NCBI GenBank assembly: GCA_947623455.1
Contig: OX392536.1
Coordinates: 7,001,282-7,065,281, forward strand
DNA length: 64,000 bases
Reading direction: 5' to 3'
Source of the DNA: Mimachlamys varia
Lineage: Eukaryota; Mollusca; Bivalvia; Pectinida; Pectinidae
The notes below the pieces were generated by a model, which had not been told where the DNA came from, made no database searches, and worked only from the letters and a program-made list of their open reading frames with translations. Shown here in pieces: positions 1-13,059 of this stretch. A program made the translations under genes and the position numbers. How positions within the stretch are numbered: position 1 is the stretch's first letter; each line of letters opens with the position of its first letter.

Positions 1-2925
1 AGATATAACATATCTTATTAAGATGTTTAACTGTAAGTATGCCATGTGAACTTAGTAAGATAATGTAGCAACATAGTTATATCGACTTAGATTTTCTGTT
101 GGTAGCAATATGCCACTGTAAATGCAACTGTTGAGATGAGTGTTCATTGCTTAGTTATTTTAAGTCGATATAGCCACCAGCATAAACAAGTTTGAAACAT
201 ACTTACTTTAATATCAATTCTTCAAAAATACTACAATTCAGAAGAATATCTGATATTCGGTAACAGACGACACACTACTGTGTCGAGACTCTGTATGTAT
301 GTTATTTACACAGAGCTGACTAAACTTAAGATCAATAGCTGTTTCAAATGAAAAAAAGCAGGCAAGGAAAAGTGGAACAAAATGTGCAGATTGATAAATA
401 CTCTTCAAAAGGTCCGCGTGCTAATCAAACAAAGTCGACACATCAAATTTGTCAGCATGAACAACGCATATAACGATTCATAATCAGGTTACATGAAAAT
501 CTTGGTTTTTATTTCCTATCTGGACTTATGTCAGTAATCGGGAAGGTCTGTTGTTTGACTTCATCTTCGCTGAAGCTAACCAAGCACTAAGACGACGGTT
601 GAGACCCGGAAGATATGAACATTATCTGATTTATTGTTGATAATGAAACTGGTATACAGGCCAAATGTTATGCCGGCGAGAAAATTAAATTCATAAAAAA
701 GCTCCTCTTTGTTTTGAAAACAAACGTGTTGAGTTTAATAGCACGTTGCTTAACTTGAAAGAAATATAATTCCGGAAGGTGAGGATGACAAATTCGTACT
801 GCTTTTTGTTAGTATCTGGTGGAATTGGAAAGAAATCATGACAAACCAATATTGATGAAAAACGTAATAAAACGTGTACGATGACAATTTATATAATAAA
901 TGGATGTATCGCGTGCGCACGATCCCGCGTAAGGCTGACGTGCATATTCGGTTGCAGTTTACCCCGTAAGAAAATACACATAAGGATAGTTTATTACTGT
1001 GTTATATCTGTCTTTGTAAAGCCATTTGTCTTAATTTAGTAAACAACCTCACAGGGGCATTAGCTGTTGTTCAGAATTGATAAATGGCCATCCAATATCT
1101 ATGCATCAGCTCTATAGTATATATCAGTAGTAAGACATCAGAACAAAAATGCGGCATCCTTTATTAATATTTATAACATGGAACAAATAATACATATATA
1201 CGTATATATACTAATCAGTAAAACACATCATTGGCGTCATCTTTTTATGCACTAAATCATGTTTTTTGTTTGTTCTTCTGGCAATAGTTATTTTCTATTT
1301 GCATGTGAATCCAAATGCAAGCAGTGTTCAAGAGGCAAAGTTTCATTGCATCAGAAGGAAGACAATCATGTCGTGGTGGTTTTTGTCCTCCTCTCTGTTA
1401 ATTTTGCTGTTGTCTTTGACATCGAAGCTGATGTTCTTTTATACTTATAAACATGTTGTGTCCTAGAAGTGCCCAGCAATGTTTAGCCTTAATTACAATT
1501 TAGAGGTGGACATCTGGAGTATCTATTTGATAGCAGGAAATGATTGATACAAAATAGCACTAATGAGTTTACTTAACCATCTTGAAAGCAATCTCTTTAA
1601 ACGTATTGCGCAGAATATCTTTAAATTGCTGGGCTTTCAATTACGCCTCTGTCATTAGGTATGTGCCTTAGTAATTAGTTAGTGGCGCGTGCGGGTGATT
1701 TGATTGAGATGCACATCACTCGCGGTAGTAATAAACACGTCGATTGAAGCTTGTATTAATCTCTTTCATTTCTTTTTATAACACCTATAGATTAATTAAA
1801 AGCAATTAGTTAGCAGTTCTTATCTAAAGCTTTGCCTGAGACATATGGGGGTACATGTTGGTAGCGTAATTCAGTTCTGTAATCAGCAAATGCGCGTTGT
1901 TATTTGTTGACAACGGAGGTGCGTCTGCGATAACAAACTGCTTATTGACGTGTCGCAAAAGCATTCGTGCTGCAAGTTGTATACTAATTGAAAAGATGCA
2001 TTTGTTTAAATTTCATTAAGACCTTATAAAGTGTGGGCTTCGCACTTCTGCAAATAAAGGTTTTCCAGTTTAAACGTACGCGACTTGAGCAATATCTGCC
2101 TGCAGCATAACCTTGCACTATTGTATACCCGGTGATACCTCTCCTGGGGCACATTGTAACATTGTCAGGAGCTAATTAACTAGTTCGCTATTATCAATTA
2201 TACTGAAAGCGCGGTCAGCGGCTTGCACTCGCTGTTTGCATCTAACATGCATACTTATTTAGTTACCGCCTAAACTAGCGTATGGATTGTACTTTGTTTG
2301 GGGAGATAAATTTGGGCGAGTGAATGGAGGAACCCATGGGAGCAGCAGGCTCACTGTGTCATTTATATCATGTGTATACTGCTATTTAGTAAGACATGTA
2401 GGTGGGACAGATGTACTTTTGGGGTACGTCAAATGGAATAAAACAGCAACTTTAAAGCAGAACATCACCAACGTCCAGTACTTCAAACGCACTGGTAAAC
2501 GTAAGGCCTCATACTGTAATCGTTGAAGACAATACAACTCTTCAAGTATAAAACAATTATAGTACTTGATAGGTAGATAATACCGAAACAAACACAATCG
2601 CAATAGTGCTTTTCAAATTAAGAAACGAAGTGTCACTTTGGTCGTAATCAACGATAAAGCTTTGCAGGAAAACCCCTTGAATATCATATCAAAACTTTTT
2701 TCTAAATGTCCTATCCATGTTCCTGGTTCATACTGATTTCAATGTGATGAAAACTATAATAAATCCTTAATTATCGATATTGATATTCAAAAAAATGGAA
2801 CAGCTATTTTGAAGGCGTTCGTCGCCGTTTCTATACCAAAATCATATCATCATTCGCTTAATGTCATAATTGTTTTGTTTTTTTTAATTGCACGTATTTC
2901 AGGTACGTGCAAATATGAAAAATAT
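1..2925. other. Unassigned AT-rich DNA
   Basis: No gene, RNA or repeat family was recognised. Open frames here are all under 80 codons and resemble nothing I know; the longest, 2287-2526 on the plus strand, has no visible domain. From about 2925 short words such as 'cagca' and 'gcacat' begin to recur, which leads into the minisatellite block. Confidence 0.5.
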
Positions 2926-3224
2926 AGCATTGGACAGCACAAAGATTTGAAACAAATCATAAAAGAAAACCACAACCAATGAGAAGCCCAAAGTTAAGAA
3001 AGCACAAAGTTGAAGCGAACCAAGCATATAATTTTGAAACATAGCACAGCAAAAACCTTCAGCTTATTAAGCACTTATTCTACAGCAAATGAGGCATATA
3101 CCAGTATGCAACAATGAAAACGTGCAACTCCAATCGAAACCGATACATGCACAATTGTTCCAATCTACAGCGCAAGTCATGTACAACTACAGCGCTGTAA
3201 ACACAAATGAAATTTAGTACAGCA

Positions 3225-3905
3225 AATTGAGCACATAATGCATGATGTATAATTCCCTGTTACAGAAATGCAGGTTTGTACATACATGTAACCTTGTACA
3301 GCATATTGAGCACATAGGACATGATGTATAATTTCCTGTTACAGAAATGCAGGTTTGTACATACATGTAACCTTGTTCATCAGAGGAATGCAGGTTTGTA
3401 CATACATGTTACCTTGTACAGCATATTGAGCACATAGGACATGATGTATAATTCCTGTTACAGAAATGCAGGTTTGTACATACATGTAACATTGTACAGC
3501 ACAGAAATGCAGGTTTGTACCTATATGTAACCTTGTACAGCACAGGTATATAGGTTTGTACATACATGTTACCTTGTACAGCATATTGAGCACATAGGAC
3601 ATGATGTATAATTTCCTGTTACAGAAATGCAGGTTTGTACATACATGTAACATTGTACAGCACAGAAATGCAGGTTTGTACATATATGTAACCTTGTACA
3701 TCAGAGGAATGCAGGTTTGTACAAACACGTAACCTTGTAAAGCATATTGAGCACATAGGACATGATGTATAATTCCCTGTTACAGTAATGCAGGTTTGTA
3801 CATACATGTAACCTTGTACAGCACAGGAATGCAGGTTTGTACCTACATGTAACCTTGTACAGCACAGGTATATAGATTTGTACCTACATGTAACCTTATA
3901 CAACA
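3225..3905. repeat. Minisatellite, ~41-bp unit with longer composite units
   Basis: A roughly 41-bp unit containing 'gcaggtttgtacatacatgt' and 'aaccttgtacag' repeats head to tail. Several units carry an extra ~45-bp segment ('gcatattgagcacatagg' plus 'acatgatgtataat'), which gives a higher-order pattern. Minus-strand open frames of 129 and 110 codons across it are repeats of the same peptide and are not taken as genes. The wording resembles the neighbouring 42-bp array, so the two may be diverged parts of one minisatellite field. Confidence 0.85.
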
Positions 3906-4189
3906 AGAATAAAAACCAATTCAAGCTCAGATGTAGCATTTTACAATACAAATCATCTACATCGTATTAAGCAATAGGAAACATCATACAATATATATAG
4001 CATAATTCCTGCACATGAGTGAACTCTGCTCTGTTTTTTCAATAAACAACTCAAAACGTATATGAGTCGAAAAAGAGCATTTGTTGAAATGCCAGAAGAT
4101 AGTGTACTTTCATTGTACATCCATTAAAAATTACTTCGGCAATTACAAAGTTATATATGACATTAATTTTAAAGGTGGAGAAATCTTGA

Positions 4190-4665
4190 CATTAACATCC
4201 CGACATATATTCGATTTAATAAACAACACACATCTTCAGCCATTTAGGTCATGGAATAAATGGAAACCATACAAACAACAGGACATTGATCTGCTAGAAA
4301 GCGTTCAACGGCGAGCTACGAAACAACTACAAGGAATGAAATATACTTCGCACGAGGAATAACTGAGTCGCCTTAAACTCCCGTCGTTACTATATAGCCG
4401 AAATAGGGGCGACGTGAATGAAGTTTTTAAAATATTGAGATCGAGGAGACTATAATATGAGACAACAGTATCACACTGCCTTCAGCTAACAAAGAAGGAG
4501 AGAATAACCCCGGGGCATTTACTCAGCTTAGATTAATCAAGAAGCAGGTTGGCATGGGGAAATATCCGTTCATCCAAAGAATTGTGGACATTTGGAACTC
4601 TTTACCAGAAAGTGCACCAAACCTAGTCAGTTTTGAAAAATGTTTGGACAAACTTTGTAGTTAAG
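4190..4665 (+). pseudogene. Non-LTR retrotransposon RT C-terminal fragment (CR1/L2/Jockey-like), broken
   Basis: Pieces of the conserved C-terminal part of CR1/Jockey-type LINE reverse transcriptases can be read in order. First comes a W-K-P-Y...DIDLLESVQRRATK block (about 4255-4320). A 'RGDVNEVFKILR' block follows near 4410-4440, then an arginine-rich 'TPGH' region near 4510. The last is a 'FIQRIVDIWNSLPES' block with a following 'FEKCLDKL' (about 4570-4660). These blocks are in different frames and separated by stops, so the copy is dead. No 5' RT domain, endonuclease or 3' tail is visible. The fragment sits between two minisatellite blocks. Confidence 0.75.
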
Positions 4666-4859
4666 TCACAATATATTCTCTGTAAATGTTATATGGACTA
4701 TGATCTGAATAGAGAGTCAATAAATGCTTGCGTCCAGATTAAAATAAGTGCAGTTATACGTACGTTCAACAGCACACATCAACAGCCATTTAAGCAATAC
4801 GAAACGGTAAACAATACAAAGCTACAGTGATTTAACTACATACATATTAAACAGCACAC

Positions 4860-5880
4860 ACCTACCGCATACAGCATATTCATCAGCACAACGCTACAGC
4901 CATTTACAGCCATGTAAGTCATACATCACATTCAACACACACATACAGCCATTTAAGTCATACAACATATTAAACAGCACACACATACAGCCATTTAAGT
5001 CATACAACATATTAAACAGCACACACATACAGCCATTAAAGTCATACAACATATTAAACAGCACACACATACAGCCATTTAAGTCATACAACATATTAAA
5101 CAGCACACACATACAGCCATTAAAGTCATACAACATATTAAACAGCACACACATACAGCCATTAAAGTCATACAACATATTAAACAGCACACACATACAG
5201 CCATTTAAGTCATACAACATATTAAACAGCACACACATACAGCCATTTAAGTCATACAACATATTAAACAGCACACACATACAGCCATTTAAGCCATACA
5301 ACATATTAAACAGCACACACATACAGCCATTTAAATCATACAACATATTAAACAGCACACACATACAGCCATTAAAGTCATACAACATATTAAACAGCAC
5401 ACACATACAGCCATTTAAGTCATACAACATATTAAACAGCACACACATACAGCCATTTAAGCCATACAACATATTAAACAGCACACACATACAGCCATTA
5501 AAGTCATACAACATATTAAACAGCACACAGATACAGCCATTTAAGTCATACAACATATTAAACAGCACACAACTACAACCATTGAAGTCATACAACATAT
5601 TAAACCGCACAACTCTACAGCCATTTAACTCATACAGCACATTAAACAGCACACACCTACAGACATTTAAGCCACATGACATATTGAACAGCACACATCT
5701 ACAACCATTTAAGTCATGCATCATATTCAATGGGAAAACTTTAGAGAGGTTTAAGTGAAGTAATATTTTACATATCTAAAGCCATTTAGTAATTCAGAAT
5801 TGCACGTCATACTTAACATCACATATCTACAGGATTTTAAGTAATACAGCTTGTTCAACACACATATCTACAGGATGTTA
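4860..5880. repeat. Minisatellite, 42-bp unit (left part of a split array)
   Basis: About twenty near-identical 42-bp units ('catacagccatttaagtcat', 'acaacatattaaacagcaca') run head to tail, with more diverged units at both edges. The last ~120 bp use the variant 'ctacaggattttaagtaata'. The period equals 14 codons, so the minus strand stays open for 278 codons as a 14-residue repeat; I regard this as an artefact. The array stops at a TTAA at 5878-5881 and resumes at 8639, on the other side of an inserted element. Confidence 0.92.
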
Positions 5881-5881
5881 A

Positions 5882-8638
5882 AGGGTTTTAGCCACGATTT
5901 TTCATAATTTCATATTTTGATCTCATTTGATGCAACAACACGTGTAGTGACCGATACCCCGTCTCCTTCGGTGTTGGGAAAATAGGCAAGCTAGGTGACG
6001 CCCCATTTCTATGAGCCTAGTGAATATGCATATTTTGACCGGTATTCTAGGTCACGTGGTGTGTGACGTCATTGAGGCACAACGTATCCATTACCTGTAC
6101 ACGCCCATTACATATTTATGTATTATCTGTGAGTGTAAAGATTGACTTTTATCTAATTTTTTGGTGCAAATAATGACAGCAACTAATACATGTTATATGG
6201 TTAAAATTATCAATCGTCATTAATGATCTTGTCAGAAAAATAAAACTTATCTAATTCCGATTTTTACATAAACTGCATTCAATTAGAATCTAGTCCGTGA
6301 CGTCTCAGCAACTCCAAGCTTAGAGACAGTGATACAATTTACACAAACTGATTTTACAGCTATGTAAATTACCTGTAGCCTTACCTGTAGCCTTACCTGT
6401 CATACATATACACGCCAAAGGGCATTTGTTTGTACCTACCCGTGAGTTGTGGCAGGTGTACTAATTGCCCTGTAATTACTAAGAGGTGTGAATGTAATGG
6501 CCAGTGAATTCGAAGGGCATTCATGCTAATATAATTACCGATCTTCTAAATAGCAATATACACCGGCACAATTATTTTTATCCCTAGCCGTCCCCAGTGT
6601 TGTAAGAAAAACTATTTATTAAAAAGGATTAAAGGAGTTTTCAACAGAATCTAACAATATTTTTTATCAGTATTTAACATTAGGCTAGTAATCTTGGCAA
6701 AACATGCCACTGTTAATTAGGTTAAACTTTATTTGTATTACATATAAACGATTTTCTGAAATATCTAAATTTTTAAAGTTTTATTGTTTTTGTAAAATTG
6801 GTGATGCTGATACTATGACGGGTTTTTTAAAAAAAGTTATTGCATATTTTAAAATATCAACATAAACATTTGGTTATTGGATTTATCAGGAACGTATATG
6901 TGTCCTTGGATTTATGATGTATATTCAGGGCGGATCCAAGAATTTAGATGCGTTAATGTGACACACTTCTACTTTCAGATATAAACCAAAATTAATCCAG
7001 ATTTTGTTGATGAAAACTGTATGAAAAACAAGATTTATCTCGTCTAATGATTTAAGTCCTAGTTGAAATGAATATCACCAACTAGAGTGAGCCTAACAAA
7101 ATTCATTTATTTATCGCGTTTGAATTTCACGTATATCTAGAATCCTGTGCTTGTTCTAGTACAATTCAAAGAATATGGCACAATATTTTTCTGCGCTAGG
7201 ATTGAGAGTAATTATTTCAAACTGCAACCACTTCAACCCAAAACTGGGTGACTAAGAGCTGTAAAAATGTATGCAGTAAACGTAGGAGAACAATTTTTCA
7301 AAACATGTTTCAATAATCATAAGCGTATGTTATTTGTTTTAATCATGACCAGACTTTATCCTTGGAAAATATTTATAATTATTTCACACAAATAGACTGG
7401 TGTGTTACTGAATTAAGGGAAATAAAAAGTCTGGAAGAGCTTTTTATTTTTGCAAACCGATTTCAGTCCAAATTTTAAACAATATTTCAATTTAACACAA
7501 ATAATTCAGACTGTCATGTTTTCACATCTATTTGTGACAGTTTCTGCTTTATTGAAATCAGACAGAAATTGTTTGTTTACGTGCACATTTCAAAAATTGA
7601 AGGATTTTTTTTTGCATTCCATATGTACGTGCTGTACTACTACCATATACTTGTACAGTATATGTTATAGAGTGGTGGGGGTTTGCCGGACACTAAAATA
7701 TAAACTCGTCGTGGCTTTATTTACTCCATCTCCACAAACATTCCGTACTGTTGACGTCATAAAAGATAATACTTCTGAAGTATTAACGAAAACATTTGAT
7801 TGTACAGCGTAAACAGTTTGTATTAGCAAATCACAAGATTTTGAAATCACCAAGATCTAACACGGAGTATATTACCGGACACTATATATAATATGCAATC
7901 AAGGAAGATTTTACATGTTGCGGGTATAACTTGGAACACATATTCATGATTCAGCACTGTATGCTGTTTTAATTTAGTTCCAGCTTAATAAAGTCTATAC
8001 AATCAAACGTTTGAAAAAAACCTGCTTTTTAAAGAAAGTGGCTCCGTCCGTAATATACCTCACCACCACTCTATGCGTGTATGTTGCTACTGTTTTCATA
8101 TACTATCTATAAAACCAATTTGTAACGTGTCTGTAAAAATCATATAGTTCTTTCACAGGCTTTACTAATTCCGTGGTCCTTTGCAGAAGCATTATTGTTA
8201 GAATGTGGTGGATGTGTAATAATCACTCGCAACACGATGTTTTTAAATGGCATTTCCTATTTCCTTTCTTAAGTTTTACAATTACATATCTATATTTTTT
8301 TCAGGGTATTTTATTTGTTAATCAATAGAATTAAACAACAATCAAGATCGACTTACATGTCGAAATCAATAGGCGTTATTCTACTAAACTTTCTTCGTCA
8401 ATGTACCACTGATCAGTTTACCTGAGTCGATCAGTTGTGCTTCAATGACGTCACAGGTACCACGTGACCGGTCAGCTCATTAAAATTCTCGCCAGTCGGG
8501 AGCGGTCAACTTTGACTGTCAATATCTAGATCCCGGGACACAATCGAATGCGCGTTGATGGGCTAATCAGTATTTATTGAAATGTACTATAAGTTTCATA
8601 ACTTTTTACAAGATTTTCAAAATCGTGGCCAAAACCCT
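5882..8638. mobile_element. TTAA-flanked non-autonomous DNA transposon (piggyBac/Kolobok type)
   Basis: The left end reads AGGGTTTTAGCCACGATTTT. The right end is its inverted match, with one obvious G/A difference in the first 20 bases. TTAA lies directly outside both ends (5878-5881 and 8639-8642). Similarity between the arms continues inward in a patchy way, including 'gaccggt', 'cacgtggt' and 'gtgacgtcattga', over about 240 bp. No transposase was seen: the largest frame, 7450-7812 plus, is 120 codons and crosses a nested MITE. TTAA duplications are typical of piggyBac and Kolobok superfamilies; the AGGG terminus does not decide between them. It sits inside a minisatellite. Confidence 0.88.
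7670..8071. mobile_element. Nested TA-flanked MITE
   Basis: The ends GAGTGGTGG...CCGGAC and its inverted counterpart (gtccg...ccaccactc) are flanked by TA at 7668-7669 and 8072-8073. This is the pattern of a Tc1/mariner-type MITE of about 402 bp. The inverted match is imperfect beyond the first nine bases. It lies within the larger TTAA element and was therefore inserted later or carried along. No coding capacity is seen. Confidence 0.55.
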
Positions 8639-8642
8639 TTAA

Positions 8643-9175
8643 GTCACACAACATATTCAACACACATCTACAGGATTTTAAGTAATACAACATATTCAAC
8701 ACACGTATATACAGGATGTTTATTAACACAAAATATTCAACACACACATCTAAAGGATATTAAGTAACACAAGATATTCAACACACATCTACAGGATTTT
8801 GAGTAACACAACATATTCAACACACACATCTACAGGATATTACGTAACACAACATATTTAACACACAGCTACAGGATGTTAAGTAATACAACATATTCAA
8901 CACACGTATATACAGGATGTTTATTAACACAAAATATTCAACCCACACATCTACAGGATTTTAAGTAACACAACATATTCAACACACCCATCTACAGAAT
9001 TTTAAGTAACACAGCATATTCAACACACACATCTACAGGATATTAAGTAACACAACATATTCAACACACAGCTACAGGATTTTGAGTAGCACAACATATT
9101 CAACACCACACATCTACAGGATTTTAAGTAATACGACCTATTAAATACAGCTCAAGAGCAATTTAAGTAATACGA
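8643..9175. repeat. Minisatellite, ~42-bp unit (right part of the split array)
   Basis: Degenerate head-to-tail units ('ctacaggattttaagtaaca', 'caacatattcaacacacaca') match the last units left of the TTAA element at about 5800-5880. This shows that one array was split by the insertion. Divergence between units is higher here than in the 42-bp core at 4.9-5.6 kb. Confidence 0.88.
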
Positions 9176-10680
9176 CACATACAACATTGCACATTGCACA
9201 CATTTATCGCATTTTAAGTGCACTTGATGTTACAGCACAAAACTACAAACAGAGGAGGAGGAGATTTACACTGTCGTTTCCCACCTACACAATAATGTCG
9301 GCTGTGTACGTGACATCTGTCTCATAGAAATGGTACACGGTATAATGGTATATATACCGATATATACATGTACATGATCATAGAATATTCCATCGACAAA
9401 TATCTTTCATAGAATTAAGTTCCATATGAAGTCTTATGACTAGAATTGCTAATTTAAACGCTGACACTGAAACCTACTTACGAATATGTAACATTAACAA
9501 GTATTAACGGTACTAAATCATGCCATCGGATGAATGTGGAATCGAGTGTCAAATAAAAATGTATCAAAATAAATGTTTAATATAAATATTTATTATACCT
9601 ACTAGTATTTGAATATGAATAAACGACGGTATTTATGACCATTTCAGGAATAATAAACTTAGGAAGTATGTGGATGGTTTCTTTTGCCGTACCCATTTTG
9701 AGCTATTACAGAGATGTCAAACATGAAATTCGACGATATACGACCAATAACGAACCAGACCAGTTTCTATATTCTTTCGGGAACATTATTGACAAAAGCA
9801 TGGCTAGCTTATCAAGTCTAAGATTCACTTCGGATTTGTTGTTCTGTAAACTCAAAATTACCTTATAAGGTCATTGCTTGTCAATTTCATTTAAAGTATA
9901 CACCCTCAGGCATGCTATGTCATCTCATCGTGACTAAAAACCCGCTTGACTATAGAAAAGTCCCTGTTAAAGGTTTTCTCAATGACGTTCAGATGTGCGA
10001 AGTTTAGATCTATATAACTCAGGCATTCGGTGGCGGTTCCAATTACTAGCATGACTTGTAATCGATATAACGTGAAAGTTTTGATTGATGTCACGAGAAT
10101 ACCAACTCAGTAGCCTTTGTGTGCCGTTAATCTCCGAAGACACATACAGAATAATAATTGTCGTTTTCTGATAGATAGGCAGTCTTTTTTCAAAGCCCTA
10201 CATCCCAGTGTATATTGTTTTATATTGATCGTTTCTTGAGGTGGGAATATTTAACCATAAATGACCATTGTATGGTTTTTATATAGGATAGTTAACGACA
10301 ATTTGCTCTTAACTCATGATAAGGTGTGAAGGTCATTTTCTTAATCTACTTCAGACCTTGCCTACCTTCGAATTCAACATTTGTCACTAAGCGTCCGCGA
10401 CAAAACGTGAATGACTTCGATCAACTTTATCTTTTTCTTGACTTTTTCGATGCAAAGGGAGCTTATTTGGGTTTGATATTGCGAGCTTGCTTTATTCAGA
10501 ACGTACCATTTCTGATTATCCACAAAGTAGGTAATCCAGTTTACAAATGCACTTATTAGATGGTCATATTAATTTAGAAAATGAAACAGCACACCAAATA
10601 TTCACCGACTCAAAGCCATAGAGATGTTTCAATCAACTTAAAATTGCGAAAGGAAAGAACAGCGAAGATGGCGTAACACA
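9176..10680. other. Unassigned DNA with two short open frames
   Basis: Plus-strand frames of 77 codons lie at 9635-9868 and 10326-10559. The first is preceded by a plausible splice acceptor ('gaccatttcag'), but neither shows a domain I recognise. No repeat family was identified between 9260 and 10670. Confidence 0.35.
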
Positions 10681-10860
10681 CACAAATGCTGCACCTTTTA
10701 AATTTAGTAATATGCCGAAAAAATGAATTGAACTGCATCATACACTGTTCCGTCCATCTGGGACTCGTCAGTGATGCTAGGGGCCAAAAGATGAGAATCC
10801 AAAATGTCTAAACTAATGTAGAAGCAGAAGGGTCAGGTGTTATGAATTTTAAAGTAAAAT
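10676..10860 (-). mobile_element. Hammerhead-bearing repeat, single decayed copy
   Basis: This is the full-length form of the hammerhead family. In plus orientation it reads 'gctgcaccttttaaatttag', then 'tatgccgaaaaaatgaatt', the ribozyme segment, 'gatgctaggggccaaaag' and 'gcagaagggtcaggtg'. On the minus strand the core CTGACGAG (complement of 10764-10771) is intact. The second core block reads CGGAAC instead of CGAAAC, so self-cleavage is probably lost. Confidence 0.7.
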
Positions 10861-11445
10861 TAAACTAGTTACATATGCATTATTTCTATAAATTCTGTAA
10901 AATTAACAGCTATTTATAAATTACTCTTCTTGCACTTTTGAGGTCATGTTTAAAGTGTTATTAGATATATATATGCATAGTAATGTTGTTAATTTGTATA
11001 ACTCAAATTATAATGTGTACAGTCTACACTAACGATTTCTCGATAACCATTGCTCTGCACATTCTAGCTATTATCAAATAAATATAATTGAGCACTCCTC
11101 AACTATAACGCCGATGAAGATACAGGTGGGCGGAGCTATGTTAAGCATCCGATATCAGGTCATAATTATGTGACGTCATCAGCGATCGACATGGGCGGAG
11201 TTGATTTTGGCTTATGCAAGCTTCATGCTTGTACATTTTCTAAGACGTTTGCACGTTTACAAGTATTATAATAAAATATATGTCTGCAACTAGTACTTCA
11301 ATAAGCGCAATAATTTGAAATCCTGTAAATATTCGTGTTGACGCACTTTACTTGGTGCTCCATTGGCTAATTCTTAAATGCTCCTAAATATAAACTTTAT
11401 CTATTTGAAAACAATTATGAACCAAATTACAACTTATATTAATCA
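10861..11445. other. Unassigned DNA; CRE-like and GC-box-like words near 11130-11210
   Basis: A short stretch contains two 'gggcgga(g)' words and a TGACGTCA at about 11171, which looks promoter-like. No transcript or open frame can be attached to it. Nothing else was recognised. Confidence 0.3.
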
Positions 11446-11449
11446 CTCC

Positions 11450-11627
11450 TGTTGGCCCGGATGTTAGCGAGCGAGGGGTCTTAATGTTGGAGGAAACCGG
11501 AGCATCCGGAGAAAACCCACGTGGTCGGGCAGATGACCAAATACCTTTTAACGTCCGGTCGGGGAATCGAACCCCGGCCGCCTTGGTGAAAGGCAAGTGC
11601 GATATCCACTGCACCATCCGACCACCC
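11450..11627 (-). mobile_element. tRNA-derived SINE with tRNA-Glu-like head
   Basis: Read on the minus strand, the head begins GGTCGGATGGTGCAGTGG and keeps an A-box-like TGGTGCAGTGG. It has an anticodon loop CTTTCAC (anticodon TTC, glutamate) and a perfect B box GGTTCGATTCC. A body with 'gggttttctccggatgctcc' and 'ggtttcctccaaca' follows; that body motif is common in molluscan and other invertebrate SINEs. It is not a functional tRNA because the acceptor stem does not close. Confidence 0.82.
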
Positions 11628-11639
11628 TTAAATGCTACT

Positions 11640-13055
11640 AGGCTTGATTGTAAATATATAATGAATTACGCTGCTTACGATATATAATACAAATCAATTA
11701 CAAAATCAGCAACAACAATACATACGTAGATGATGTCATAACCCCTTTTACAAAGCCAACATGATAATATATTTTGAAACTTATAACTAAACAGTTACAA
11801 CGCACGAAGGCAAATTACATTTTTATGATTGCCACCAATACTAGAAAGTATTCAATTTTCTTGTGCTATATGAAGCGCAGTTACCTTTTTTATTTACTAT
11901 GGTTTCGCCGTTAATATCAAAAAAGGATATGTTCCTTCCTTGAACCGACCTCGATCTGCATGGCAAAATGTCGCCGATATTTCAGATGACATGTTTTGCT
12001 TTCCATGTTTGTTCCCTTGTCAATATTCTGCTGTCGGTTTATTAACACTTCACATTATGATTAAGGTTTCTTGGGTTTTTGTTGATTGCTTCCATAATGA
12101 CTTTTAAAAAATATTTCCAAATTCCGTGTTTAATTATTCTACATATCTGATAACAATTTATATTCATATGATGCATTTAAAGATTGCTTGTCATATTTAT
12201 GACATTCATTTGTGTGTAACAACATACATTGGCGCATCTACATGTACATATTCGCACGCACCATCTTCTATATGTAGGTAAGCCAATGCATGTTACACAC
12301 CAATGACTGCCAAGCATATGAAAACCAATACCAATACTTATATTTAATGTTTTGTTAACCAACGCACAGTTTATGCGAACATACACAAAAAGTATTTGTC
12401 AAAGCATGTCTCAATGTCATGGTAAAGCTAGACAGAGAGCAGCCACCCATTGAAAAAGAAGCAGTAAATCTCCAACGCTACATTTATGACGTCATAGGCC
12501 TGATGACGTAACGATGTCCCAATGTATAATATTCGAAAAAAACATACATTGGGCAAAATAGCTTCATCTAGTCTCTGTGCAGTTGAAATGTAAAATATTA
12601 CTCGCTTGTTTACATGAATAGTTGTGCGGCCATGGTTTTAAAAAATCAATTGCAGAATATAATTTTGTTTTGAACCCAACAAGAAAAATAGATATCCATC
12701 ATCATTTTTGCAATTTATTGTTGGATGGTTTGAACACAAAATGCAATAACAAACACGTAGACTTACAAAAAGTGTGTGTAATTTTTTTTTACAAATGTCA
12801 AAATCAAATTACTTACTGGCAACAATGTGATAGGGTAAAAAGGTATAAACGGATTTAGTCATTTTGAACTGAAATGCAACTGAAGTTGGATAGTTTGAAA
12901 CTTCATTTATCGTAAATTAATTACTTGCCATTGATCATTAAAAGCAAAAAAGTCAAAGTAGCATTTCTTTCTAATAATCTTATTAATGCATTTTCTTAAC
13001 GCTTCAGGGAATTCCAGGCTGTTTTAAGTACGATCGAGACCAAAAAGTTGAAAAG
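11640..13055. other. Unassigned DNA
   Basis: Short AT-rich frames only. TGACGTCA occurs near 12487, inside 'tatgacgtcataggcctgatgacgtaac'-like sequence, without an associated gene. No repeat family was recognised. Confidence 0.4.
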
Positions 13056-13059
13056 GCAT

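Noticed and set aside
4894..5730. 278-codon minus-strand open frame of 14-residue repeats
   Set aside because: It is exactly the 42-bp minisatellite read through; no start context, signal or non-repeat coding sequence.
11553..11627. Functional tRNA-Glu gene
   Set aside because: A and B boxes and the TTC anticodon are present, but the acceptor stem does not pair and a SINE body follows.
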